Assembly (NCBI GenBank): GCA_959020035.1
Contig: CAUEQX010000019.1
Coordinates: 1-18,377, forward strand
Length of the DNA: 18,377 nucleotides
Direction of reading: 5' to 3'
Origin: an uncultured Collinsella sp.
GTDB lineage: Bacteria; Actinomycetota; Coriobacteriia; Coriobacteriales; Coriobacteriaceae
The notes under the pieces were generated by a model that saw only the letters and a list, made by a program, of their open reading frames with translations, did no database searches and was not told the DNA's origin. Below are positions 8,104-15,838 of the stretch, in pieces. Each line of letters begins with the position of its first letter. Positions within the stretch are counted from its first letter, which is position 1. The translations under genes were made by a program, and so were the position numbers.

Positions 8104-8194
8104 TGGCGGAGGAGGAGGGATTCGAACCCTCGTGACCTTATACAGGCCAAACGGTTTTCGAGACCGCCGCATTCAACCACTCTGCCACCCCTCC
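8104..8194 (-). tRNA. tRNA-Ser (anticodon CGA)
   Basis: This 91-base cloverleaf decodes UCG. The acceptor stem is GGAGGGG/CTCCTCC with one G-U pair, then discriminator G and an encoded CCA. The anticodon loop CTCGAAA sits between GCGGT and ACCGT. A long class II variable arm (GGCC...GGTC) is present, as expected for serine. The T arm is GAGGG TTCGAAT CCCTC. It is second in a two-tRNA transcript and has its own downstream terminator. Confidence 0.95.
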
Positions 8195-8242
8195 GCGTGG
8201 GGTAAAAACAAAGCAGGCTCGAAGGGCTGCTTTGGAATTAAC

Positions 8243-8333
8243 TGGCGGAGAGTCAGGGATTTGAACCCTGGAGACGCTTTTGACGCCTACACGATTTCCA
8301 ATCGTGCTCCTTCGGCCACTCGGACAACTCTCC
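8243..8333 (-). tRNA. tRNA-Ser (anticodon GGA)
   Basis: This 91-base cloverleaf decodes UCC/UCU. The acceptor stem GGAGAGT/ACTCTCC is perfect, followed by G and an encoded CCA. The anticodon loop TTGGAAA lies between CACGA and TCGTG. A long variable arm with GACGC/GCGTC pairing marks it as a class II tRNA. It is first in the minus-strand tRNA pair, 48 bases before tRNA-Ser(CGA). Confidence 0.95.
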
Positions 8334-8349
8334 GTTAAATGCGAAAGTC

Positions 8350-8377
8350 AGTATACACGAGGAATCGCAAAGTGCAA
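8350..8377 (-). promoter_or_regulatory. Promoter of the tRNA-Ser pair
   Basis: On the minus strand TTGCAC (complement of 8372-8377) and TATACT (complement of 8350-8355) are 16 bases apart, close to the vegetative sigma consensus. Transcription would start about 10 bases before tRNA-Ser(GGA). Confidence 0.8.
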
Positions 8378-8383
8378 ACAGAA

Positions 8384-8738
8384 AAGTTGGCATTTTTTAA
8401 AACGCTTGGCCGCGCTTGGCGTTGCGGTGGGGTTTGAGGTACCAAAAAAACGGCTTTCGACCAGCGTGGTTGATCAGCTCAATTGTTCAAAAGGGGTATT
8501 CATAAGCGACTTGGCAATGAATATAAAAATCTTTGGGTGGTGCTGTGGACCACTGGTATGCATTTTGCGACCACAGCCTTGTGCCCGTTGACCTGTGGCT
8601 TGGCTCAGCTTGTCCCCACGGCACCGTATCTTGTCCACAGATCCGTCAAGCTTTTGGTCGGCATTTGGTTGGAATGCGCATGAAACGTCGTGCGAGTATG
8701 GGCATATGTGGAGGTCATGAGGTTGTAGCTGCATATTC
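8384..8738. other. Non-coding region between divergent tRNA and rpsF transcripts
   Basis: I see no credible gene. Open frames here have atypical composition and no good ribosome binding sites. The region holds an AT-rich patch (about 8510-8535) and three DnaA-box-like nonamers (8544-8552, 8610-8618, 8631-8639). Confidence 0.6.
8544..8639. promoter_or_regulatory. Cluster of DnaA-box-like sequences
   Basis: TTGTCCACA (8631-8639) is one base from TTATCCACA and equals the form common in high-GC actinobacteria. TTGTCCCCA (8610-8618) and TGTGGACCA (8544-8552, opposite strand) are one base further off. An AT-rich patch lies just left. The cluster sits upstream of ssb and dnaB. It may be a DnaA-binding site or chance. 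Confidence 0.3.
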
Positions 8739-8767
8739 TTGCAGCCTGGGAGGTTGAAAGATATTAT
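8739..8767 (+). promoter_or_regulatory. Promoter of the rpsF operon
   Basis: TTGCAG (8739-8744) and TATTAT (8762-8767) are separated by exactly 17 bases, a good vegetative promoter. The predicted start is near 8774, giving a leader of about 65 bases. Confidence 0.75.
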
Positions 8768-8783
8768 TACCAAGTCTTTTCCT

Positions 8784-8812
8784 GCTTCAGGCGCACCTTC
8801 ACGACCTGAAGC
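8784..8812 (+). promoter_or_regulatory. Leader hairpin upstream of rpsF
   Basis: GCTTCAGG (8784-8791) pairs perfectly with CCTGAAGC (8805-8812) around a 13-base loop, between the promoter and the ribosome binding site. Leaders of rpsF operons often hold an S6:S18-binding hairpin used for feedback control; the position fits, but I do not see its conserved CCG element. No T-run follows. Confidence 0.45.
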
Positions 8813-8838
8813 CACATTTGCCCAGAGGAGGTGACAAT

Positions 8839-9132
8839 ATGAAGGCTTATGAACTGCTGTTCTTTGTTGACCCGTCGCTCGACCCCGAGACTCGTCTCGC
8901 TGTTATGAAGCGTATCGATACCACGATCGCTGAGGGCGCTGGCAAGGTCGACTCCGTTGACGAGTGGGGCAAGCGCAAGCTCGCCTACGAGATCAACGAC
9001 CTCACCGATGGTGACTACACCCTCATCAACTTCCACGCAGATCCTACCCAGATCGCCGAGCTTGATCGCGTCCTGCGCATCACCGACGCTGTGGTCCGCC
9101 ACATGATCGTCCGTCGCGACGACCAGGAGTAA
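8839..9132 (+). CDS. rpsF: 30S ribosomal protein S6
   Basis: S6 binds the small-subunit central domain together with S18. The 97-residue protein MKAYELLFFVDPSLD... has the usual length and fold pattern, including the conserved WGKRKLAYEI segment and a short acidic end. The start is ATG 8839, set by a near-perfect AGGAGGTGA at 8825-8833; an in-frame TTG at 8818 would put that Shine-Dalgarno inside the gene. It is first of four closely spaced genes (rpsF-ssb-rpsR-rplI), 48 bases before ssb, read from the promoter at 8739. Confidence 0.97.
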   Translation: MKAYELLFFVDPSLDPETRLAVMKRIDTTIAEGAGKVDSVDEWGKRKLAYEINDLTDGDYTLINFHADPTQIAELDRVLRITDAVVRHMIVRRDDQE

Positions 9133-9180
9133 GACTGTCGTTTTGGACTGGGCTTGTGCCCCAAGAGGAAGTAGTGAGTT

Positions 9181-9633
9181 ATGAGCATCAATCGAGTGAA
9201 CATCACCGGTAACCTCACCCGCGATCCCGAGCTGCGCGCCACCGCCGGCGGAACCCAGGTTCTGTCCTTTGGCGTCGCCGTGAACGATCGTCGCCGCAAC
9301 GCGCAGACTGGCGAGTGGGAGGACTATCCCAACTTTGTCGACTGCACCATGTTCGGCACCCGCGCCGAGGCCGTGAGCCGTTTCCTGGCAAAGGGAAACA
9401 AGGTCGCGATCGAGGGCAAGCTGCGCTACAGCTCTTGGGAGCGCGACGGCCAGCGCCGGAGCAAGCTTGAGGTCATCGTCGATGAGATCGAGTTTATGAG
9501 CTCCCGTGGTGGCCAGGGTGGCTACGATCAGGGCGGTTACGCCCCCGCAGCTCCAGCGCCCGCAGCACGTCCTGCCGCACCGGTGGCTACGCCGCCCGCG
9601 GTCGACGTCTACGATGAGGACATCCCGTTCTAA
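9181..9633 (+). CDS. ssb: Single-stranded DNA-binding protein
   Basis: SSB coats single-stranded DNA in replication and repair. The 150-residue product opens with MSINRVNITGNLTRDPELR, the usual OB-fold start, and the fold covers about residues 1-108. A glycine-, proline- and alanine-rich linker follows, then the acidic tip DEDIPF that recruits partner proteins. The length is slightly short of many homologues because the linker is brief. It sits between rpsF and rpsR as in many bacteria, with GAGGAAG upstream of the ATG. Confidence 0.97.
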   Translation: MSINRVNITGNLTRDPELRATAGGTQVLSFGVAVNDRRRNAQTGEWEDYPNFVDCTMFGTRAEAVSRFLAKGNKVAIEGKLRYSSWERDGQRRSKLEVIVDEIEFMSSRGGQGGYDQGGYAPAAPAPAARPAAPVATPPAVDVYDEDIPF

Positions 9634-9660
9634 GGGTTGTTCACCTATTTTTGAGTGAGA

Positions 9661-9686
9661 GGCGGCTTCGGTTCGCCGAAGTTGCC
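9661..9686 (+). promoter_or_regulatory. Stable hairpin between ssb and rpsR
   Basis: GGCGGCTTCGG (9661-9671) pairs with CCGAAGTTGCC (9676-9686), 11 pairs including two G-U, around a TTCG loop. It lies 19 bases before the rpsR start and just ahead of its ribosome binding site. There is no T-run, so it more likely affects RNA processing, stability or rpsR translation than termination. Confidence 0.5.
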
Positions 9687-9705
9687 AAACGAAAGGTATT
9701 TTGAC

Positions 9706-9972
9706 ATGGCTAATGATTTTTCTGCACGTCAGCCGCGTCGTAAGTACTGCCAGTTCTGCAAGGAGAACACTGAGTTCATCGACTATAAGGACACTCAGCT
9801 TCTCCGTAAGTACATGACCGACCGTGGCAAGATCAAGCCCCGTCGCGTCACTGGCGCTTGCACGCAGCATCAGCATGACATCGCCAACGCCATCAAGCGC
9901 GCCCGCGAGATGGCTCTCCTGCCGTACACCGTCCCCGTGGTTTCCTCTCGTGGCAACCGCGACCGCGGCTAA
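9706..9972 (+). CDS. rpsR: 30S ribosomal protein S18
   Basis: S18 pairs with S6 on the small ribosomal subunit. The 88-residue protein carries the family core (FIDYKDTQLLRKYMTDRGKI, then RRVTGACTQHQ). Cysteines in CQFC plus the later C and H make it the zinc-binding (C+) form. I chose ATG 9706, which has GAAAGG (9691-9696) before it; the frame opens earlier at 9655, but those residues are not part of S18. It is followed by rplI after 15 bases. Confidence 0.97.
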   Translation: MANDFSARQPRRKYCQFCKENTEFIDYKDTQLLRKYMTDRGKIKPRRVTGACTQHQHDIANAIKRAREMALLPYTVPVVSSRGNRDRG

Positions 9973-9987
9973 GAAGGGAGACGCATC

Positions 9988-10527
9988 ATGAAGGTTATTC
10001 TTCTCGATGAGATCAAGGGCAAGGGCGGCGAGGGTGACGTCGTAGAGGTCGCTCAGGGTTACGCTGAGAACTTCCTGTTCCCCAAGAAGCTCGCTGTTGC
10101 CGCCACCAAGGGCAACCTCAAGCAGCTTGACGAGCGTCGCAACAACATCGCCAAGCGCGAGGCCGTCCGTCTGGCTACTGCCAACGAGACCAAGGCTGCC
10201 TTCGAGGGCAAGACGGTCACCGTTGACGTCAAGGTCGGCGACGAGGGCATCCTCTTTGGCTCCGTTACCGCCGCTATGATCGCTGACGCCATCAAGGCTC
10301 AGCTCGGTATGGACATCGACCGCAAGCGCGTCGAGCTCGGTAAGCCCATCAAGGTTGCCGGTGCCCACACCGTTGCCATCTCGCTGTACCGCGAGATCAA
10401 GGCCGAGGTTGTCGTTCTCGTCGGCGTTACCGCCGAGGAGCTCGCTGCCGAGGCTGAGGTCGAGGAGGCCGCTGAGGTCGCCGAGGCCGAGACCGCCGAG
10501 GTCGAGACTGAGGCTGCTGCCGAGTAG
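9988..10527 (+). CDS. rplI: 50S ribosomal protein L9 with acidic C-terminal tail
   Basis: L9 binds 23S rRNA near the L1 stalk and helps maintain reading fidelity. Residues 1-50 hold the N-terminal domain (MKVILLDEIKGKG..., then GYAENFLFPKKLA), followed by the connecting helix and the C-terminal domain ending near residue 147. The product is 179 residues against the usual 148 or so. The extra 32 residues are nearly all Glu, Ala, Val and Thr with about 13 Glu, probably a disordered or helical acidic tail. AAGGGAG precedes the ATG. It is last gene of the rpsF transcript and is followed by a strong terminator. Confidence 0.96.
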   Translation: MKVILLDEIKGKGGEGDVVEVAQGYAENFLFPKKLAVAATKGNLKQLDERRNNIAKREAVRLATANETKAAFEGKTVTVDVKVGDEGILFGSVTAAMIADAIKAQLGMDIDRKRVELGKPIKVAGAHTVAISLYREIKAEVVVLVGVTAEELAAEAEVEEAAEVAEAETAEVETEAAAE

Positions 10528-10560
10528 CATTTGCTGCAACGCAACAATCTTGTTCTAAGA

Positions 10561-10599
10561 AGGGCGCTCTGGGAAACCAGGGCGCCCTTTTGTTTTTTG
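10561..10599 (+). terminator. Intrinsic terminator of the rpsF-rplI operon
   Basis: AGGGCGCTCTGG (10561-10572) pairs with CCAGGGCGCCCT (10577-10588) around a GAAA tetraloop, with one G-U pair, followed by TTTTGTTTTTT. Confidence 0.95.
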
Positions 10600-10709
10600 C
10601 GCTGAGTGAGTGTCATGGTGGACGTTGCGTCGAAGTCCTATATACAGGACCGTTCATCCGTTTGGTTCGGTGATGATTGGCGGCGCGCGGCGCGTTTTGG
10701 GACCGTGGC

Positions 10710-10718
10710 TGATACTAT
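10710..10718 (+). promoter_or_regulatory. Possible extended -10 promoter of dnaB
   Basis: TGATACTAT (10710-10718) fits an extended -10 (TG, one base, TACTAT) about 33 bases before the dnaB start. I see no good -35. Because a strong terminator isolates dnaB from rplI, a promoter is needed in this gap. Confidence 0.4.
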
Positions 10719-10751
10719 GGATGCTCGCAAGCGATATGAATGAGGATGCTC

Positions 10752-12143
10752 ATGGCATATGACGATAGGGAGACCGGGCTGACGGTTGAGGACCGCGGCT
10801 CAAAGTTGGGTCTTCCCCAAAACCAAGATGCAGAGGCCAATGTACTGGCCGCTATGCTGCTATCGCCCGAGGTGGTCGAAGAAGCCCAGGTCGAGCTGCA
10901 GCCCGATGACTTCTACCGGCCCATTCATAAGACCATCTATACCGCGATGGTCGATATGTACAACAGCCGCATTCCCATCGACTCCATCTCGCTGATCGAT
11001 TACCTACGAAGCATCAACAAGCTCGATGCCGTGGGCGGCGAAGCGTACATTTTGGAGTTGATGGGTCAGACCCTGTCGCTCGTCAACTGGCAGCACCATG
11101 CCGCCATCGTTCGCCGCGATTCGATGCTGCGTGAGCTGATCGGCGCCACCAACGAGATCAACGCGCTGGCATATAACGCCCCCACCGACACCAAAGAGGT
11201 TGTCGAGCTGGCCGAGAGCAAGCTGCTCAAGGTTACGGCGCGCGAGGTCAAGTCGAGCTACAAGACGCTGACCGAGTTTATGGTCGAGGCCTATAACGAG
11301 GCCGAGGAAGTGTGCCAGGCCGGTGGTCAGGCGGCGGGCGTGCCCACGGGCTTTCCGTCACTCGACCGCATGCTCATGGGTTTTCGCGAGGGCCAGCTCA
11401 TCATCATCGGCGCCCGTCCTGCTGTAGGTAAGACGTCGTTCGCTCTGAACCTGGCGCTCAACGCTGCCGCTGCTGGTTATACCGTCGGCTTCTTCTCGCT
11501 GGAGATGTCGGGCAAGGAAATTGCCCAGCGTCTGATTTGCGCCTACGCCATGATCTCGATCAGTGACTTCCGCATGGGCCGCATTAGCCCCGAGCAGTGG
11601 GCCAATATCAACGAGGCCACGCAGACCTTGTCCAAGCTCGATATTCTGATTGACGATACGCCCGGCACCACAGTGACCGAGATTCGCGCCAAGAGCCGCC
11701 GCATGCTCCATAACAAGGAGAAGGCAATCATCATCCTGGACTACCTGCAGCTGGTGAGTCCTCCGCCGGGACGCCGCTCCGAGAGCCGTACCGTCGAGGT
11801 TTCGGAGATGTCGCGTGGTCTGAAGATCATGGCCAAGGAGCTCAAGATCCCGCTCATCGCGCTGTCACAGCTCTCGCGTCAGGTCGAATCCCGTACCGGC
11901 AAGCGCCCGCAGCTTTCCGACCTTCGTGAATCGGGCTCTATCGAGCAGGACGCCGATATCGTTATGTTCTTGGACCGCTCCGCCGACGAGGCCGAAGCCT
12001 CGCGCGACGATCGACCCGACGAGGGCGTTACACGTATCGTCGTGGCCAAGAACCGTTCGGGCCCGATCGGCGACGTCGACCTGATGTTCCTGCCGGCATC
12101 CACCAAGTTTTATGAGCTTGATGGGGCACACGCCGAGGAGTAG
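10752..12143 (+). CDS. dnaB: Replicative DNA helicase DnaB
   Basis: DnaB is the hexameric helicase that unwinds DNA at the replication fork. The 463-residue protein has the N-terminal primase-interacting domain (about 20-125; QNQDAEANVLAAML start), a linker, and a RecA-like ATPase domain from about 195. Walker A GARPAVGKTS lies near 220-229 and Walker B IIILDYLQL near 326-334, followed by the SRGLKIMAKEL and LSQLSRQVE motifs and DLRESGSIEQDAD. No intein interrupts it. Three in-frame ATGs occur at 10740, 10746 and 10752; I chose the last because GAGGA (10742-10746) is correctly placed for it. It is separated from rplI by a terminator, and purA follows 93 bases later. Confidence 0.96.
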   Translation: MAYDDRETGLTVEDRGSKLGLPQNQDAEANVLAAMLLSPEVVEEAQVELQPDDFYRPIHKTIYTAMVDMYNSRIPIDSISLIDYLRSINKLDAVGGEAYILELMGQTLSLVNWQHHAAIVRRDSMLRELIGATNEINALAYNAPTDTKEVVELAESKLLKVTAREVKSSYKTLTEFMVEAYNEAEEVCQAGGQAAGVPTGFPSLDRMLMGFREGQLIIIGARPAVGKTSFALNLALNAAAAGYTVGFFSLEMSGKEIAQRLICAYAMISISDFRMGRISPEQWANINEATQTLSKLDILIDDTPGTTVTEIRAKSRRMLHNKEKAIIILDYLQLVSPPPGRRSESRTVEVSEMSRGLKIMAKELKIPLIALSQLSRQVESRTGKRPQLSDLRESGSIEQDADIVMFLDRSADEAEASRDDRPDEGVTRIVVAKNRSGPIGDVDLMFLPASTKFYELDGAHAEE

Positions 12144-12170
12144 GACAGGCGCCCGTTGCACGGGTATACT
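12142..12170 (+). promoter_or_regulatory. Likely promoter of purA
   Basis: AGGACA (12142-12147, overlapping the dnaB stop) and TATACT (12165-12170) are 17 bases apart; the -10 is near consensus and the -35 matches four of six bases. A start near 12177 would give a 60-base leader. Confidence 0.55.
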
Positions 12171-12236
12171 GGGAATGTTTTGTGCTTCTGCGTGCCGGCA
12201 TGGCGCGTAGACAGGCCATGAATGTAAGGAGTAAAC

Positions 12237-13523
12237 ATGCCGTCAACCGTTTTGGTCGGTGCCCAGTGGGGCGATGAGGGCAAGGGTAAGATTTGCGACC
12301 TGGTCGCCGGCGACTTCGATGCCGTCGTGCGCTACTCGGGCGGCAACAACGCCGGTCACACCATCGTCGTCAACGGCAAGAAGTACGGCCTGCACCAGGT
12401 GCCTTCCGGCATCATGTATTCCGACCACGTGTCGGTGATCGGTAACGGCTGCGTCGTCAACCCCAAGGTTGTCCTTGAGGAGATCGACATGTTCGAGGCC
12501 GACGGCATCACCACCAAGAACCTCAAGATCAGCGGCAACGCGCATGTCATCATGCCGTACCACATCGATCTGGATGGCGCCTTTGAGCAGAAGCTCGGCA
12601 AGAAGAACATCGGTACCACCAAGCGCGGCATCGGTCCGTGCTACCAGGACAAGATGGCCCGCATCGGCCTGCGCATGCAGGACATGCTGGACGAGGCGCT
12701 GTTCCGCGACAAGCTGGAGACCGCTCTCGCCCGCGTGAACCCCGAGCTCGAGCTCATCTACAACCTGCCCACCTACACCGTGGATCAGATTTGCGACGAG
12801 TACCTGCCGATGGCCGCGCGCCTGCGTCCCTACATCACCGAGACGAGCCTGCTGCTCAACAACATGATCGATGAGGGCAAGGACCTGCTGTTTGAGGGCG
12901 CCCAGGCGACGCTGCTCGACATCGACCACGGTACCTATCCGTACGTGACGTCTTCCAACTGCACCGCCGGCGGCGCCATCACCGGCTCCGGCGTCGGTAT
13001 GAAGAACGTCGACCGCGTGCTGGGCGTCATGAAGGCCTATATCACCCGCGTCGGTTCGGGCCCCATGCCCACCGAGCTTTCCTATGAGTCCGAGGCCGGT
13101 CACACGCTGACCGAGGAGGGCTACGAGTACGGCGTGACCACCGGTCGCCGTCGTCGCTGCGGCTGGTTCGACGGCCCCATCGCCAACTACGCCTCGCGCG
13201 TCAACGGCCTCACCGATATCGCCATGACCAAGCTCGACGTGCTTTCGGCCTTCGACACCATCAAGGTGTGCGTGGCCTACGACGTCGATGGCGAGCGCTA
13301 CACGAGCGTGCCCGAGCATCAGGTGCGCTTTGAGCATGCCAAGCCCATCTACGAGGAGCTCCCCGGCTGGAAGTGCGATATCACCGGTTGCCGCAGCTTT
13401 GACGAGCTGCCGCAAGAGGCTCAGGACTACGTGGCGTTTATCGAGGATCTGGCACACACCCGCGTGACGTTCATTGGCGTTGGCGCCGGTCGCGAGCAGA
13501 TCATCAACCGATTCTGGAAGTAA
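12237..13523 (+). CDS. purA: Adenylosuccinate synthetase
   Basis: PurA joins IMP and aspartate, using GTP, to give adenylosuccinate, the committed step to AMP. The 428-residue length is standard. The nucleotide loop QWGDEGKGK holds catalytic Asp13, and GHT holds His41, at the same positions as in E. coli. Later family segments are also present: IGTTKRGIGPCY, FEGAQATLLDIDHGTYPYVTSSN and the C-terminal VTFIGVGAGREQII. AAGGAG precedes the ATG. There is no terminator between dnaB and purA, so some readthrough is likely in addition to its own promoter. purD lies 118 bases downstream. Confidence 0.97.
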   Translation: MPSTVLVGAQWGDEGKGKICDLVAGDFDAVVRYSGGNNAGHTIVVNGKKYGLHQVPSGIMYSDHVSVIGNGCVVNPKVVLEEIDMFEADGITTKNLKISGNAHVIMPYHIDLDGAFEQKLGKKNIGTTKRGIGPCYQDKMARIGLRMQDMLDEALFRDKLETALARVNPELELIYNLPTYTVDQICDEYLPMAARLRPYITETSLLLNNMIDEGKDLLFEGAQATLLDIDHGTYPYVTSSNCTAGGAITGSGVGMKNVDRVLGVMKAYITRVGSGPMPTELSYESEAGHTLTEEGYEYGVTTGRRRRCGWFDGPIANYASRVNGLTDIAMTKLDVLSAFDTIKVCVAYDVDGERYTSVPEHQVRFEHAKPIYEELPGWKCDITGCRSFDELPQEAQDYVAFIEDLAHTRVTFIGVGAGREQIINRFWK

Positions 13524-13545
13524 TCGGGACTATTTGGTTATTGCG

Positions 13546-13618
13546 ATATACCCCTTTGCAGCCCGGACGGGCGGCCGAGGGGTATATTTGCTTGCAAAGG
13601 GCTCGCGCGGAGCGAGCC
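13546..13618 (+). promoter_or_regulatory. purA-purD intergenic RNA with alternative stems
   Basis: ATATACCCCT (13546-13555) can pair with AGGGGTATAT (13578-13587), enclosing GCCCG/CGGGC. Alternatively CCCTTTGCA (13552-13560) can pair with TGCAAAGGG (13593-13601). The two stems share bases and exclude each other. A third hairpin GGCTCGC/GCGAGCC (13600-13618) lies 12 bases before the purD ribosome binding site. The first stem may act as a weak terminator (TTTGCTTG follows). Confidence 0.45.
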
Positions 13619-13641
13619 GTTCATCCATAGAGGAGGCACCC

Positions 13642-14946
<1,305 letters not shown>

Positions 14947-14967
14947 AATCCGAGAGGAATGAGACGG

Positions 14968-15663
14968 ATGGACGAGAAGAACGAAGAGCTCGTGGACGCG
15001 CAGATCGTCGAAGAGGACAGCCGCGTGTATGGGCACGCCGAGGGCGAGCCTGGTGGCGAGGTCGCTGACGAGCCGGCGCTGGTGCTGGGCGATGACGACC
15101 CGCACGATGCCGAGCTGCACGAGAAGATTCTTTCGGAGGAGTGCGCCTGGAAGGGCAAGATCCTCGATGTCCACCGTCTTGAGGTTGAGCTGCCCAACGG
15201 TCACCGCAGCGCCCGCGATATCGTTCGCCATCCGGGTGCGGCGGCCGTTGTGGCACTGACCGAGAGCGGCAAGATCGTACTGGTGCGTCAGTACCGCACC
15301 GCCATCGACCGCGTGACGGTCGAGATTCCCGCCGGCAAGCTCGATCCAGGCGAGGACCCGCTCGATTGCGCCAAGCGCGAGCTGCATGAGGAGACGGGCT
15401 TTAGGGCTGGTCGCATTCGCTTTTTGACGTCGATTGTCACGTCCTGTGGCTTCTGTGACGAGATCATTCACATCTACCTGGCCACCAAGCTCGAGTTTGA
15501 TGCGCCCAACCCCGATGATGACGAGTTTGTCAACGTGGACCTGGTGCCGCTGCACGAGCTGATCGATGCCGTGCTCGACGGCAAGATCGAAGACGCCAAG
15601 ACCGTCGTAGGCGCCTTGGCCTGCGATAGCATCGCGCACCGACTAGGCGGAGCGGAGCTTTAA
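14968..15663 (+). CDS. Nudix hydrolase, ADP-ribose pyrophosphatase type
   Basis: The 231-residue enzyme probably cleaves ADP-ribose or a related nucleoside diphosphate sugar. Residues 123-145 match the Nudix box GX5EX7REUXEEXGU exactly (GKLDPGE...RELHEETGF), giving the metal-binding glutamates. The preceding beta strands (VVALTESGKIVLVRQYR) and IPAGKLDPGE fit the ADP-ribose pyrophosphatase subgroup. The first 50 or so residues form an acidic extension (many Glu and Asp) absent from short homologues. ATG 14968 is preferred because AGGA (14955-14958) is nine bases upstream; the earlier ATG at 14959 has the Shine-Dalgarno touching it. It is likely co-transcribed with purD. The true substrate cannot be fixed from sequence. 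Confidence 0.9.
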   Translation: MDEKNEELVDAQIVEEDSRVYGHAEGEPGGEVADEPALVLGDDDPHDAELHEKILSEECAWKGKILDVHRLEVELPNGHRSARDIVRHPGAAAVVALTESGKIVLVRQYRTAIDRVTVEIPAGKLDPGEDPLDCAKRELHEETGFRAGRIRFLTSIVTSCGFCDEIIHIYLATKLEFDAPNPDDDEFVNVDLVPLHELIDAVLDGKIEDAKTVVGALACDSIAHRLGGAEL

Positions 15664-15666
15664 CGA

Positions 15667-15690
15667 GCGGGGATGATCCCGCAGGTTTGT
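15667..15690 (+). terminator. Weak candidate terminator after the Nudix gene
   Basis: GCGGG (15667-15671) pairs with CCCGC (15678-15682) around GATGAT, followed by AGGTTTGTGT. The short stem and poor T-run make it weak. Confidence 0.35.
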
Positions 15691-15701
15691 GTAAGTCAGC
15701 G

Positions 15702-15801
15702 AAAGTGCTCCATTTGAGACAAGGTGGCCTAAAAGAGGAGGGAAGCGTATGGATATACGCGACCGACGATTGAAGGCCAGATTGTCCAAATGGAGCACTT
15801 G
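15702..15801. mobile_element. 100-base inverted-repeat element, possibly MITE-like
   Basis: AAGTGCTCCATTTG (15703-15716) pairs perfectly with CAAATGGAGCACTT (15787-15800). The stem continues as GACAA/TTGTC and TGGCCT/AGGCCA, about 25 pairs with one bulge and one small internal loop. The loop holds a second palindrome GCGTAT/ATACGC (15745-15760). CAGCG flanks both ends exactly (15697-15701 and 15802-15806), like a target-site duplication. It carries GAGGAGGG and an ATG (15749) in frame with the exporter gene. There is no transposase. It may instead be a regulatory stem. Confidence 0.5.
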
Positions 15802-15816
15802 CAGCGTCGAGACGAA

Positions 15817-15838
15817 ACGCGGTTTGGTAAAACCGCGT
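15817..15838 (+). promoter_or_regulatory. Hairpin directly before the ABC exporter ribosome binding site
   Basis: ACGCGGTTT (15817-15825) pairs perfectly with AAACCGCGT (15830-15838) around GGTA. It ends one base before AAGGTG (15839-15844), so it could affect ribosome access. No T-run follows. Confidence 0.5.

Noticed and set aside
8132..8338. 68-residue plus-strand open frame
   Set aside because: It runs across both tRNA-Ser genes in antisense and has no ribosome binding site.
8767..10539. 590-residue open frame on the minus strand across rpsF to rplI
   Set aside because: It is antisense to four certain genes and has the low-complexity Leu/Asp/Gly composition produced by mirrored high-GC codons.
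10635..10650. GTCCT-ATATAC-AGGAC inverted repeat upstream of dnaB as an operator
   Set aside because: Five-base arms are too short to claim against chance without a conserved motif.
12243..13457. 404-residue open frame on the minus strand in purA
   Set aside because: Antisense to purA, with Val/Leu/His/Asp-rich shadow composition.
13524..13641. A classical purine riboswitch before purD
   Set aside because: The conserved core of the guanine/adenine aptamer is not present; only alternative stems are seen.
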